A stretch of DNA of 64,000 bases. Origin: Flavobacteriaceae bacterium. GTDB taxonomy: Bacteria > Bacteroidota > Bacteroidia > Flavobacteriales > Flavobacteriaceae. Within the stretch, counting starts at the first letter, position 1. Each line of letters begins with the position of its first letter. Below, in pieces: positions 52,338-61,532 of the stretch. The stretch spans positions 30,954-94,953 of the forward strand of contig JAESRX010000008.1 of NCBI GenBank assembly GCA_016764435.1. The letters run 5' to 3'. The notes beneath the pieces are model-generated. The model had not been told where the DNA came from and did not search any database. It saw only the letters and a list, made by a program, of their open reading frames with translations. A program made the translations under genes and the position numbers.

Positions 52338-53784
52338 TGGATTTCTTGGCTGAGATTAACAATAGTATGGTGATCAATGCATTTACAAATATATTCATAA
52401 AGCCTAGGTCAAAGTCAAAAGAACGAATAAGTAGGCTGTTTAAAAAGTAAGTAGCAATGGGTGCAAAAATGCAAATATACGGAACGAACCTGTCTTTTAG
52501 TTGGGTTTTTGTGAAAATACCGAGTAAAAACAAGCCTAAAAGCGGGCCGTAGGTATATCCGGCTACCTTAAAAATTATTGAGATAACGTCCCCTGTACTG
52601 TTAGAAAACGCCATGATTATTAAAAATACAATCCCATTAAAAGTGAGAAGTACGCGGTTTTTTAATTTCTTTTTTTCGGAACTTGATTTTTCTGAAATAG
52701 CTAGGAAATCATGTGTAAATGCGGTTGTTAATGCCGTTAATGAAGAATCGACACTTGAAAAAGCAGCCGCTGTAATTCCTAAAATAAAACTGATACTTGC
52801 GAACAGACCAAAATGGTTGAGCGATAAGGTTGGAAATAAGGTGTCAGTATGTATGAATTTTCCGTCTTTCATCGCCAGGCTAATTCCATTTTTTTCTGCG
52901 TATAAATACAGCATAATTCCCAGTCCTAAGAATAAGAATTGCGTAACGGCGAGTATTAAACTGAATGAAAGCGCATTTTTTTGGGCGTCTTTTAAGTTTT
53001 TACAGGTCAATGTTTTTTGCATCATGTTTTGGTCTAATCCCATCATGGCAATGGCTATTAATACCCCAGCAATAAATTGTTTAAAAAAATTAGAACCTGC
53101 ATTGAAATCCCAATTAAATACGTGGAAATATTTATGGTTGACCACGGCGCTTATGGTTTCTGAAAATGTAAAATTCAATTCGTTTTTGATGACTATAATA
53201 GTGATGATAGCGGCGGCTATTAAGAAGAATGTCTGTAAAGTGTCTGTCCAAACAATGGTTTTAATACCCGATTTATTGGTGTAAAGCCAAATTAGAATAA
53301 GGATAATTCCTACGGTTACATAAAACGGAATGTCGAATGCGTCAAAGAGAGCGAATTGTAGAATTTTAGCAGCGAGTAATAGCCGTAAGGCAGATCCAAA
53401 AGACTGGGAAATTAAGAAAATCATGGAGCCTGTTTTGTAGGAGCTGTTTCCAAAACGTTCATTTAGATAGCTGTAAATAGAGACCAATTGGAGCCTGTAG
53501 TAGATAGGAATGAGTACATAAACAATGAATAAATAACCTGCTACATTTCCAAGTACAAATTGCAAATAATAAAAGTAATTATTACTCACCATTCCCGGAA
53601 TAGAGACAAAGGTGACTCCTGATAACGCAGCACCTACCATTCCAAAAGCGACCAGTGCCCAAGGTGATTTTCTATCCCCTGTAAAATAAGAATCGTCACT
53701 GTTATTTTTAGAAGTGATGTAAGAAATAAGCATCAATACTCCAAAATAAGAGGCAATGACTGCAAATACTAGAAATGGACTCAT
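52330..53784 (-). CDS. Sodium:solute symporter (SSS family), putative MurNAc/anhMurNAc transporter
   Basis: The 484-residue protein has about 13 helices and the SSS family landmarks (WALVAFGMVGAALSGVTFVSIPG near the N-terminus; AAFSSVDSSLTALTTAF at the sodium site, about 335-355). It is the first gene of the unit with murQ and anmK and overlaps murQ by 8 bp, which strongly suggests that it imports an amino-sugar or muropeptide-derived sugar, such as (anhydro-)MurNAc, into the cytoplasm. The substrate is inferred from context only. Confidence 0.88.
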   Translation of the reverse strand: MSPFLVFAVIASYFGVLMLISYITSKNNSDDSYFTGDRKSPWALVAFGMVGAALSGVTFVSIPGMVSNNYFYYLQFVLGNVAGYLFIVYVLIPIYYRLQLVSIYSYLNERFGNSSYKTGSMIFLISQSFGSALRLLLAAKILQFALFDAFDIPFYVTVGIILILIWLYTNKSGIKTIVWTDTLQTFFLIAAAIITIIVIKNELNFTFSETISAVVNHKYFHVFNWDFNAGSNFFKQFIAGVLIAIAMMGLDQNMMQKTLTCKNLKDAQKNALSFSLILAVTQFLFLGLGIMLYLYAEKNGISLAMKDGKFIHTDTLFPTLSLNHFGLFASISFILGITAAAFSSVDSSLTALTTAFTHDFLAISEKSSSEKKKLKNRVLLTFNGIVFLIIMAFSNSTGDVISIIFKVAGYTYGPLLGLFLLGIFTKTQLKDRFVPYICIFAPIATYFLNSLLIRSFDFDLGFMNIFVNALITILLLISAKKSNE

Positions 53785-54226
53785 AATGTGTTTTTTTTAT
53801 CTGATGGAATTAAGTAAGGGTATAAATACCGCGAACACGCGGTAAAATATACGTAAAATTATGGCATAAATTTAATTCTGTTTTTTTGAATGAACAAATA
53901 ATTCAGTGGAATATCCAATCATTTTTTACAATGTGATCTACTTATAGAAGAAATGTAGTGGCCGTGTTTCAGGGGATTCAATAGTAGTGTTAGGTGAATA
54001 CAGAAGAGCTATTCGAGAGGCGTGTTTTTTTTTAGACAATTGGTAATTATGAGGATGTGTTTTCGTCAAATTGAGCGGGTAGATTTTTAAATAAAAAATC
54101 AGTAGAAAGTGGTGTTTTTCCGAAATCTAAAAATGTAATGGTACTAGAATACTATTGTTAGGTGTTTGGTAGATAGGTTTATAGTGAAATGAATCAGGTT
54201 TCTCTCTTTAGGGAAATGGTAGAAGC
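53785..54226. other. 442-bp intergenic region upstream of the recycling operon
   Basis: I see no credible gene. It contains the 7-bp perfect inverted repeat at 53827-53844 near the symporter start and an 8-bp-armed hairpin at 54215-54234 overlapping the rodA stop codon. Between them the sequence is AT-rich and featureless. Confidence 0.6.
53827..53844. promoter_or_regulatory. Candidate operator of the symporter-murQ-anmK operon
   Basis: TACCGCG and CGCGGTA form a perfect inverted repeat around AACA, in otherwise AT-rich DNA. It lies 43-60 bp upstream of the symporter ATG, next to a TATATTTT box on the minus strand (53853-53846). A LacI- or RpiR-type repressor site is plausible. No regulator gene is adjacent. 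Confidence 0.5.
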
Positions 54227-54234
54227 CTACCATT
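54215..54234 (-). terminator. Hairpin over the end of rodA
   Basis: AATGGTAG (54215-54222) pairs with CTACCATT (54227-54234) across a 4-base loop. The TAG stop of rodA is inside the stem. There is only a weak T-run on the minus strand (TTTCCC), so termination is uncertain. Confidence 0.45.
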
Positions 54235-55504
54235 CATACGTTCTGTTCGCATCCAGTCTAATAAAAATAAAAAGCAATAGCGTAAAGCCCCATAGTCCAG
54301 AACCTCCATAACTGAAAAAGGGTAGGGGAATCCCAATAGTAGGGAGTAATCCTATCACCATTCCTATATTGATTGCAAAATGGAAAAAGAAAATAGCAGC
54401 GATACTATAGCCATAGATGCGACTAAATCTCATCTTTTGCCGATCTGCCAAGGTAATAATGCGCAGTAAAAATGCAATGAATAAGACGATGACAAAGGTG
54501 GTTCCGATAAATCCCCATTCTTCCCCTACAGTTGTGAAAATATAATCGGTATCCTGTTCAGGTACAAAATGTCCTTGGGTTCGTTCTCCTTGTAAAAAAC
54601 CACGTCCTTCAAAGCCTCCAGAAGCAATAGTTTTGATGGCTTGGTTGGTGTTGTAACCTATACTACTGGTGTCTTCAGACAGGCCTAATAAGATGTCAAA
54701 CCGGTCTCTATGTCTTTGTTGGAATACATTATTATAGACCAAGTTACAGCCTAAAACATATAGGATGGTGACGGTGAATAAGATACTCATTGCTGGCCAA
54801 CCACGTTTTAGTAAATTTTGACGTTTTATGGAGAGATAAATAAGTAAGATTATGAAAATTAACAATAAAATGAGCGCAATGGATATGGCTCCAAAGTATA
54901 AGGTCAAGAGAAAAAGTAAAACGGCTGTCGCTCCAAAACTGATGTAATACATAGGCAGTCCTTCACGGTATAATACTAAAAAAAAGGAAATATACACCAA
55001 TGCTGATCCGGGGTCTGGTTGTAATGTGATAAGAATGGCGGGTAGGAATAAAATAAAGATGGCCTGTAATTGTCGTCTGGGACTTTTTAAATTAAATTGT
55101 TTATCACTCACTAATTTTGCCATTGCTAAAGCGGTAGCCGCTTTCATGAATTCTGAAGGTTGTAGTGTAAAACTTCCTAAAGCATACCATGATGTGGCGC
55201 CATTAATATTTTTTCCAAACAAGAAAAGTCCTACGAGTGAAAGTAAGGCTACGAGATAGATAATCGCGCCAAATTTTTCGTAAAACTTAACATCTAACAT
55301 TAAAACTAAGACAATCACTGGAAAGCAGAGTAGTATCCAAAGCAGTTGTTTTCCATAGCCTGTGGTTAAATTGAGTAGACTTAAATCCTCATCTGTTACA
55401 GTAACAGAGTATATGTTTAGCCAACCGACAAAAATAAGACTTAAATACATGAGCACTAATACCCAGTCAATCCCATAAAATACATTTGTTTTTCTACTTC
55501 TCAA
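54227..55504 (-). CDS. rodA: Rod-shape peptidoglycan polymerase RodA
   Basis: This 425-residue SEDS-family glycosyltransferase has about ten helices. Family landmarks include QPSEFMKAATALAMAK, LQPDPGSALVYISF, FVPEQDTDYIFTTVGEEWGFIG and GLLPTIGIPLPFFSYGGSGL. It polymerises lipid II into glycan strands for cell elongation, together with the PBP2 whose gene overlaps its start by 11 bp. The sequence from residue 190 to 285 forms a large periplasmic loop, as in other RodA proteins. It is the last gene of the mre operon. Confidence 0.96.
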   Translation of the reverse strand: MRSRKTNVFYGIDWVLVLMYLSLIFVGWLNIYSVTVTDEDLSLLNLTTGYGKQLLWILLCFPVIVLVLMLDVKFYEKFGAIIYLVALLSLVGLFLFGKNINGATSWYALGSFTLQPSEFMKAATALAMAKLVSDKQFNLKSPRRQLQAIFILFLPAILITLQPDPGSALVYISFFLVLYREGLPMYYISFGATAVLLFLLTLYFGAISIALILLLIFIILLIYLSIKRQNLLKRGWPAMSILFTVTILYVLGCNLVYNNVFQQRHRDRFDILLGLSEDTSSIGYNTNQAIKTIASGGFEGRGFLQGERTQGHFVPEQDTDYIFTTVGEEWGFIGTTFVIVLFIAFLLRIITLADRQKMRFSRIYGYSIAAIFFFHFAINIGMVIGLLPTIGIPLPFFSYGGSGLWGFTLLLFIFIRLDANRTYEW

Positions 55505-57371
55505 TTTGTTGAATGCTTAATTGTTTTTTGTATTCTTCTTGTAAACTTCCCTGAATCATTCGTTGTTCAATGGCGGGTCTTGAAGTACTTCCTTTGAGGT
55601 ATTTTTCTATCATTAAACTTGCGATAGGTCCTCCCCATCGAGATCCCCAATATCCGTTTTCTACAAACACAGCAATAGCAATTTTTGGATTGTCCTTTGG
55701 TGCGAAAGCGATAAAAATGGAATGATCTGTTAATTTTGTTCGAACTCCATTTATCTTCATGTAGTTTTCTGCGGTACCCGTTTTTCCACTAATTTCTATT
55801 CCTTGTACTCTAGAACCTCTTGCAGTTCCATTTGTTTTTTCAAACACATTGAATAAGCCTTCAATGACAGGTTCAAAATGTTTTGTATCGATGGAAGTTA
55901 TGTTTTTTGTAATAAACTTACGGTCTACTTCCATGTCTTTAATCTTTTTAACGATATGGGGTGTGATGTAAAAACCTCTGTTGGCTACCGTTGCTGTAAG
56001 GTTAGCAAGCTGTAACGGCGTGGTTAGTATTTCTCCTTGGCCAATGGCATTAGAAATGGTGGTAACTGCTCTCCAGCCTCCATTGGGGTAATATTTTTTA
56101 TAATAGTTGGCATCTGGAATCAAGCCAGGTTGTCCTACGGATAAATCGTTACCAAAATATTTTCCGAGTCCAAAACTTGTTACATGTTTATTCCAAGCAT
56201 TCATTCCTTCTGAGGGGCTGTCGTATTTTTCGATGGATTTTCTGTAGGCTGTGGAGAAATAAGTATTACACGATCTGTACATGGCTTCGTTTAATCTTAT
56301 AGGGATTCCTACCATACCACAATGGCATTTCATAAATGCTTTACTTCGAGTTCCATAGCGATATCCATGGTAACACTTTACGGAACTTTCGGGAGTGATA
56401 ACGCCTTCTTGTAAGGCAACCAATGCAGAAATTATTTTAAACGGAGATCCTGGAGGGTACATGGCTTGTAATCCCCTGTCGTACATAGGTCTGTTTATGG
56501 TGTCTCCAAATAATAGTACTGAGTTTTTTGAACGGCCTCTTCCTACCATTAAGTTAGGGTCATAGCTAGGGGCAGAAATCATGGCTAAAATCTCACCTGT
56601 GGCAGGTTCTAAAGCGATGATTCCTCCGCGCTTATTCGACATTAATAATTCACCATACTGTTGTAACTCGGAGTCTATGGTTAAGGTTAAATCCTTTCCG
56701 GTTTGTGCGAGCGTATCGTAAATTCCATTTTTATAGGAGCCTATTTCTTTATTAAATCGATTGCGTTGGATATAGGATTTTCCTTTTGTTCCTCGCAGTA
56801 TTTTTTCGTAGGTTTTTTCGACCCCTAAAGTACCTATTAATTCTCCTTGATGGTAGTAGTTATTTTTCCTTAAAAAACCTTCATTTACCTCACTAATATA
56901 TCCCAATACATTGGCCGCAGACTTAATGGGGTATTGTCTAATGGATCGTTTTTGAATATAGAACCCTTTAAACTTATGCATTTTTTCTTGCAAGTATGCG
57001 TAATCATCTTTGGACAATTGTTGTAAAAAACGGGAAGGAATTCTGGGTGAGTATCGTTGTGCTTTGTTGAGTCTTTTTAAAAAGCTTACGCTATCTATGT
57101 TTAAAAGAGAACAGAACTCTAGGGTGTCTAGTTCTTTTACTTCTCTAGGAATGACCATGATGTCATAGGAAAGTTGATTGGCTACTAAAAGCAAGCCATT
57201 TCTATCATAGATATAACCGCGATCTGGATATTCATATTTTGTTTTGACCGCTGAATTATTCAACGGAGAGTTTGAGAAGTTGTGTTGGTATACTTGTAGA
57301 AAGAATAATTTCCCGATGTACACAAGTCCCGTGAGTATGATAATTGCGTAAAGTAAAATTTTTCTATTCAT
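55494..57371 (-). CDS. mrdA: Penicillin-binding protein 2
   Basis: A 625-residue class B PBP. An N-terminal membrane anchor (about 5-25) and dimerisation domain (about 50-200) precede the transpeptidase domain with SxxK at Ser309-Lys312 (PPGSPFKI), SxN around YRSCNTYFS and KTG in ISGKTGTAEN. It cross-links peptidoglycan during elongation, paired with RodA. Rightly placed between mreD (78 bp upstream) and rodA (overlapping), it has the normal length for the family. Confidence 0.96.
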   Translation of the reverse strand: MNRKILLYAIIILTGLVYIGKLFFLQVYQHNFSNSPLNNSAVKTKYEYPDRGYIYDRNGLLLVANQLSYDIMVIPREVKELDTLEFCSLLNIDSVSFLKRLNKAQRYSPRIPSRFLQQLSKDDYAYLQEKMHKFKGFYIQKRSIRQYPIKSAANVLGYISEVNEGFLRKNNYYHQGELIGTLGVEKTYEKILRGTKGKSYIQRNRFNKEIGSYKNGIYDTLAQTGKDLTLTIDSELQQYGELLMSNKRGGIIALEPATGEILAMISAPSYDPNLMVGRGRSKNSVLLFGDTINRPMYDRGLQAMYPPGSPFKIISALVALQEGVITPESSVKCYHGYRYGTRSKAFMKCHCGMVGIPIRLNEAMYRSCNTYFSTAYRKSIEKYDSPSEGMNAWNKHVTSFGLGKYFGNDLSVGQPGLIPDANYYKKYYPNGGWRAVTTISNAIGQGEILTTPLQLANLTATVANRGFYITPHIVKKIKDMEVDRKFITKNITSIDTKHFEPVIEGLFNVFEKTNGTARGSRVQGIEISGKTGTAENYMKINGVRTKLTDHSIFIAFAPKDNPKIAIAVFVENGYWGSRWGGPIASLMIEKYLKGSTSRPAIEQRMIQGSLQEEYKKQLSIQQIEK

Positions 57372-57449
57372 AATGTATTAGTACTGTTTCGGCACTGTTT
57401 TATGGTAGGTTGTTAAAATTATAAAACGTCTTTTTTAAAAGATTCGTAT

Positions 57450-57956
57450 TTATTTCCTAGGGCTAAATAATTGAATTGAAATAACTAATAAAACAATGGT
57501 AAATATCCCAGAGAGAAAAGTGTGTTTTAAGATGATTCCTATATTCGAAAAACTAAAATATTCAAGGCTAAAAAGTACGATATGATGAGATAGGACAAGA
57601 ATACTTATATATGATAATAGTTTTATGAAAGGCATATTCGAGACATGAAAAAGTAAAAAATCTAAGTCTGCTTTTCTCAATAATGATGTTAAGAGAGGAA
57701 ACCTTATGTAGGCTATAAATAGGAGTGAGGCCGCATTGATTCCTCCAGAATTAGAGAAAAAATCGATACAAAGGCCCAGTAAAAAACTGAGGAATAAAAA
57801 AAGACCACGCTCACTTTTGAGAGGGTATAAAAGGACCCAAGCGATGTAAATATACGGATTTACATAACCGAACAAATGGATGTTGTCAAAGACGATTACT
57901 TGTAGAAGAATGAATCCAATAAATTGAAATAGAATTTTAAATAATTTATTATTCAT
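57450..57956 (-). CDS. mreD: Rod-shape determining membrane protein MreD
   Basis: The 168-residue protein has five to six hydrophobic segments and little else. It is assigned by its position between mreC (8-bp overlap) and PBP2, its length and the N-terminal motif LLQVIVFDNIHLFGYVNPYIY, typical of Bacteroidota MreD. It belongs to the inner-membrane elongasome. Confidence 0.88.
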   Translation of the reverse strand: MNNKLFKILFQFIGFILLQVIVFDNIHLFGYVNPYIYIAWVLLYPLKSERGLFLFLSFLLGLCIDFFSNSGGINAASLLFIAYIRFPLLTSLLRKADLDFLLFHVSNMPFIKLLSYISILVLSHHIVLFSLEYFSFSNIGIILKHTFLSGIFTIVLLVISIQLFSPRK

Positions 57957-58773
57957 TGGTCGTTTGTTCTTCTAAAAGTTGTTGTTGTTTTCTTTCTATG
58001 TTTTCAATAATTTGCACATAGCCTAAAGCGCTCATGTCATTAAATAAACGAATGTTAATTTCATTAAATTTAGTACCTTCAAATTGGAAATCTTGGATGA
58101 CACCTACCCGAATTCCTTCAGGGAAAATGGCGGACCTACCTCCTGTTATTATCGTGTCTCCTACGGAAAGGTTTGCTTGTCTAGGGATGTCTATTAATTG
58201 AACCGTATTGTAGTCGTTTCCGTCCCAAGTAAGCGTTCCAAAATAGTTGCTATTTTTAAGCTTTACATTCAGTTTAGAATAGGAATTTAAGATACTTAAT
58301 ACTGTGGCGTATTCATCGGATAGATTTTTTACAATTCCAATAATTCCTTTAGTATTGACTACGCCCATGTCGCTTTTTAAGCCACTAGAACTTCCTTTAT
58401 TAATCGTAATAAAATTGTTGATTTTTCTAAAATCATTTTTAATAATTTTAGCGGCTGTATAATTGTATTTAGACTGTACGTAAAAGCTGTCAATTACCAT
58501 AGACTTAGAGTCTTCTTGTAGGTATTGACTCAGCTTATTTTTTAATCGATTGTTTTCTTCTGAAAGTAACCTGTTCTCTTGTTTTAACGTGAAAAAGTCA
58601 TTGATATTACTCATCTGTGTATAGACACCTCCAGTGATAGAAGTGGCTGAATTCACAAATTTACTCTTGTGGAAAGAATGACTTTGAATGGTAAAAAGTA
58701 AGGCAATTAACTCTAAGATGGTAAAGAGCAAAAAATACCTATATTTTCTAAGAAAGTAAATAATTTGCTGCAT
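57949..58773 (-). CDS. mreC: Rod-shape determining protein MreC
   Basis: The 274-residue protein has one N-terminal membrane segment (about 11-28), a coiled coil (about 62-90: LKQENRLLSEENNRLKNKLSQYL) and a periplasmic beta domain with INKGSSSGLKSDMGVVN and VGDTIITGGRSAIFPEGIRVG. It links MreB to the periplasmic synthases PBP2/RodA. A Gln/Glu-rich C-terminus overlaps the mreD start by 8 bp. It follows mreB by 20 bp. Confidence 0.95.
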   Translation of the reverse strand: MQQIIYFLRKYRYFLLFTILELIALLFTIQSHSFHKSKFVNSATSITGGVYTQMSNINDFFTLKQENRLLSEENNRLKNKLSQYLQEDSKSMVIDSFYVQSKYNYTAAKIIKNDFRKINNFITINKGSSSGLKSDMGVVNTKGIIGIVKNLSDEYATVLSILNSYSKLNVKLKNSNYFGTLTWDGNDYNTVQLIDIPRQANLSVGDTIITGGRSAIFPEGIRVGVIQDFQFEGTKFNEINIRLFNDMSALGYVQIIENIERKQQQLLEEQTTNE

Positions 58774-58793
58774 AAAATCTTAGAGTGAAATAA

Positions 58794-59822
58794 TTATTTC
58801 ATTAATATGTTTTGATATTTTTTTAAGTCTTTTAAAGCGATTCCTGTACCGCGTACAACAGCCCTTAATGGATCTTCTGCCACATACACAGGTAAATCTG
58901 TTTTTCGAGACAGTCGTTTGTCCAATCCTCTTAACATAGATCCTCCACCTGCTAAATAAATACCAGTTTTGTAGATGTCAGCTGCTAATTCTGGAGGGGT
59001 ACGAGATAATGTTTCCATGACCGCATCCTCTATCCTAAGGATTGACTTGTCTAATGCTTTTGCAATCTCACGATAAGATACTTGTACTTGTTTCGGCTTT
59101 CCACTTAGTAAATCTCTTCCTTGAACGAGCATGTCGTCTGGAGGGGTTTCTAAATCTTCTGTGGCTGCTCCAATTTGTATTTTTATTTTTTCAGAGGTAC
59201 GTTCTCCAACATATAAGTTGTGTTGTGTACGCATGTAATAAGCAATGTCAGATGTAAATACATCTCCTGCTACTTTTACAGATTTGTCACAAACAATACC
59301 ACCCAATGCAATGACTGCAATTTCGGTAGTACCACCTCCTATATCAATAATCATATTCCCTTTAGGCTGGGTAATATCTATACCGATACCAATGGCCGCA
59401 GCCATTGGTTCGTATATTAAATATATTTCTTTAGCATTCATGTGTTCGGCTGAATCTCGAACTGCACGTTTTTCAACTTCTGTAATCCCTGAAGGAATAC
59501 AAATCACCATACGTAGTGAAGGCGTAAAAAACTTCTTTTTGATACTAGGGATATTCTTGATGAATTCCTTGATCATTTGTTCGGAAGCTTCAAAATCGGC
59601 AATAACACCATCCTTTAAAGGACGTATTGTTTTAATGTTCTCATGAGTTTTCCCCTGCATCAAACTGGCCTCTTTACCTGTGGCAATAATTTTCCCTGTC
59701 GTTCGATCTCGAGCAACAATGGAAGGGGAATCTACAACGACTTTTCCGTCGTGTATTATAAGAGTGTTTGCGGTACCTAAATCGATTGCAATCTCTTCAG
59801 TCATAAAGTCAAAAAAACCCAT
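58794..59822 (-). CDS. mreB: Rod-shape determining protein MreB (bacterial actin)
   Basis: The 342-residue actin-fold ATPase begins with IAIDLGTANTLIIHDGKVV (phosphate 1), has IDIGGGTTEIAVI (phosphate 2) and GIYLAGGGSMLRGLDKRL (adenosine loop). It forms membrane-associated filaments that guide elongasome movement. The N-terminal helix MGFFDFMT is the usual membrane-binding amphipathic segment. It is the first mre gene and follows purH by 52 bp. Confidence 0.98.
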   Translation of the reverse strand: MGFFDFMTEEIAIDLGTANTLIIHDGKVVVDSPSIVARDRTTGKIIATGKEASLMQGKTHENIKTIRPLKDGVIADFEASEQMIKEFIKNIPSIKKKFFTPSLRMVICIPSGITEVEKRAVRDSAEHMNAKEIYLIYEPMAAAIGIGIDITQPKGNMIIDIGGGTTEIAVIALGGIVCDKSVKVAGDVFTSDIAYYMRTQHNLYVGERTSEKIKIQIGAATEDLETPPDDMLVQGRDLLSGKPKQVQVSYREIAKALDKSILRIEDAVMETLSRTPPELAADIYKTGIYLAGGGSMLRGLDKRLSRKTDLPVYVAEDPLRAVVRGTGIALKDLKKYQNILMK

Positions 59823-59860
59823 ATGCTATATTCGTATTTAAATTTTTAAACGCTTTTCTA

Positions 59861-59868
59861 CAAAGTTA
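59861..59868 (-). promoter_or_regulatory. Possible internal promoter box before mreB
   Basis: On the minus strand this reads TAACTTTG, matching TAnnTTTG, 38 bases upstream of the mreB ATG and just after the purH stop codon. No -33 TTG was found, so it may be chance. Confidence 0.35.
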
Positions 59869-59874
59869 GTCAAA

Positions 59875-61401
59875 TTAATGCTTGAAATGACGTGTTCCGG
59901 TAAATACCATTGAAATTTTATTGTTATTACAATAATCTACTGATAATTGATCCTTAATTGAACCTCCTGGTTGGATTACCGAACGGACTCCTGCTTTAGC
60001 CGCTATTTCTACACAATCAGGGAAAGGGAAAAATGCATCACTCGCCATGACCGCGTTTTTTAAATCAAAATTAAAAGAGCTCGCTTTTTCAATGGCTTGA
60101 TTTAAGGCATCTACTCGGGATGTTTGTCCAGTTCCACAGGCAAATAATTGTTTGTTTTTCACCAATACAATGGTGTTAGACTTCGTGTGCTTACAAATTT
60201 TTGAAGCAAATAATAAATCACTAATGTCTGCTTCTGAAGGACTTAATTCCGTGGCTGTTTTCAAGTCAGAAACGGCATCAGTTTTTGTGTTTTTGTTCTG
60301 GAATAAGACACCGTTAAGTGCTGTTCTGAACTGAGTTTTAGGAAGTTCTAGTTCTTTTTGGGTTAAAATGATTCGGTTTTTCTTTCCTTTTAAAACAACC
60401 AAGGCCTCTGCGTCATAAGAAGGAGCAATTACTACTTCACAAAATAAGGAATGTATTTCCTTTGCCGTGTCTAAATCAATGGTTGTATTCGAAATCAAAA
60501 CACCTCCAAAAGCAGAAATAGGATCTCCAGCTAAAGCATCTAAATAGGCTTGTTTTATGCTGTCTCTTTGTGCAACTCCACAGGCGTTATTGTGCTTTAA
60601 TATGGCAAATGTAGGTATGTCATTTTTAAATTCGCTCATTAAATTTACGGCAGCGTCTACATCTAGTAAGTTGTTGTAGGATAATTCTTTTCCGTGTAGT
60701 TTATCGAAAATCTCAGTTAAGTCTCCAAAGAATACTCCTTTTTGATGTGGGTTTTCGCCGTACCTAAGAGTACTAGATTCAGTAAAACTAACTTTTAAAA
60801 CTTGTTCTTCTGTATTTAAATAATTGAATATTGCAGTGTCGTAGTGGCTAGAGACATTGAATGCTTTTGATGCAAACGATTTCCGTTGGGCCAGGCTAGT
60901 ACTTCCATTGTTTTCTGAAAGAATGCTTAAAAATGATTCGTATTGGTCCATAGAAGAAACACAAATTACATCTTTAAAGTTTTTAGCAGCTGCACGAATT
61001 AATGAAATACCTCCGATATCTATTTTTTCGATAATGTCAGTCTCTGAAGCATCACTGGCAACTGTTTTTTCGAAGGGATATAAATCTACAATTACAATAT
61101 CAATCTCAGGAATATTAAACTCTTTAATCTGTTGTTGATCTCCTTCATTTTCACGTCTGTTTAAAATACCTCCAAAAACACTAGGGTGTAATGTTTTTAC
61201 TCTACCCCCTAAAATAGATGGGTATGTGGTGATCTCTTCTACTGCGATTACTTTAAAGCCTAAATCCTTGATGAATTTTTCTGTACCCCCTGTAGAATAC
61301 ATAGTGATTCCAAGTTCGTCAAATTTACGAATAATTGGTGCGAGTCCATCTTTGTGAAATACGGAAATTAATGCCGATTTAGCGGGTTTGTTAGAATTCA
61401 T
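59875..61401 (-). CDS. purH: Bifunctional AICAR formyltransferase / IMP cyclohydrolase
   Basis: A 508-residue enzyme for the last two steps of purine synthesis. The N-terminal MGS-like IMP cyclohydrolase domain has MYSTGGTEKFIKDLGF, GGRVKTLHPSVFGGIL and the loop KIDIGGISLIRAAAKN. The C-terminal formyltransferase has LRYGENPHQKG, KHNNACGVA (catalytic KH), DPISAFGGV and the late SDAFFPFPD and RSVIQPGGSIKD. Its own promoter has both -33 and -7 elements (61425-61455). In Flavobacteriaceae purH commonly precedes the mre operon. Confidence 0.98.
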   Translation of the reverse strand: MNSNKPAKSALISVFHKDGLAPIIRKFDELGITMYSTGGTEKFIKDLGFKVIAVEEITTYPSILGGRVKTLHPSVFGGILNRRENEGDQQQIKEFNIPEIDIVIVDLYPFEKTVASDASETDIIEKIDIGGISLIRAAAKNFKDVICVSSMDQYESFLSILSENNGSTSLAQRKSFASKAFNVSSHYDTAIFNYLNTEEQVLKVSFTESSTLRYGENPHQKGVFFGDLTEIFDKLHGKELSYNNLLDVDAAVNLMSEFKNDIPTFAILKHNNACGVAQRDSIKQAYLDALAGDPISAFGGVLISNTTIDLDTAKEIHSLFCEVVIAPSYDAEALVVLKGKKNRIILTQKELELPKTQFRTALNGVLFQNKNTKTDAVSDLKTATELSPSEADISDLLFASKICKHTKSNTIVLVKNKQLFACGTGQTSRVDALNQAIEKASSFNFDLKNAVMASDAFFPFPDCVEIAAKAGVRSVIQPGGSIKDQLSVDYCNNNKISMVFTGTRHFKH

Positions 61402-61424
61402 GGTTTATGTGTTGTGTTAATCAG

Positions 61425-61455
61425 CAAAGCTATGCATTATGGAAAGTTCTTACAA
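61425..61455 (-). promoter_or_regulatory. purH promoter with -33 and -7 elements
   Basis: On the minus strand TTG (61455-61453) is followed after 20 bp by TAGCTTTG (61432-61425), which fits the Bacteroidota consensus TTG-N17-23-TAnnTTTG exactly. The box ends 23 bases before the purH ATG. Confidence 0.7.
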
Positions 61456-61532
61456 CAATATAATGATCAAAATTCACTTGGCTGGTTTTCGGTTAAGAAT
61501 CTGGTATTCAGCACTGTTACTTGTTGTTGGGT

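Noticed and set aside
52613..53284. 223-codon rightward frame antisense to the symporter
   Set aside because: The symporter is supported by helices, motifs and operon overlap. The opposite frame is a compositional shadow.
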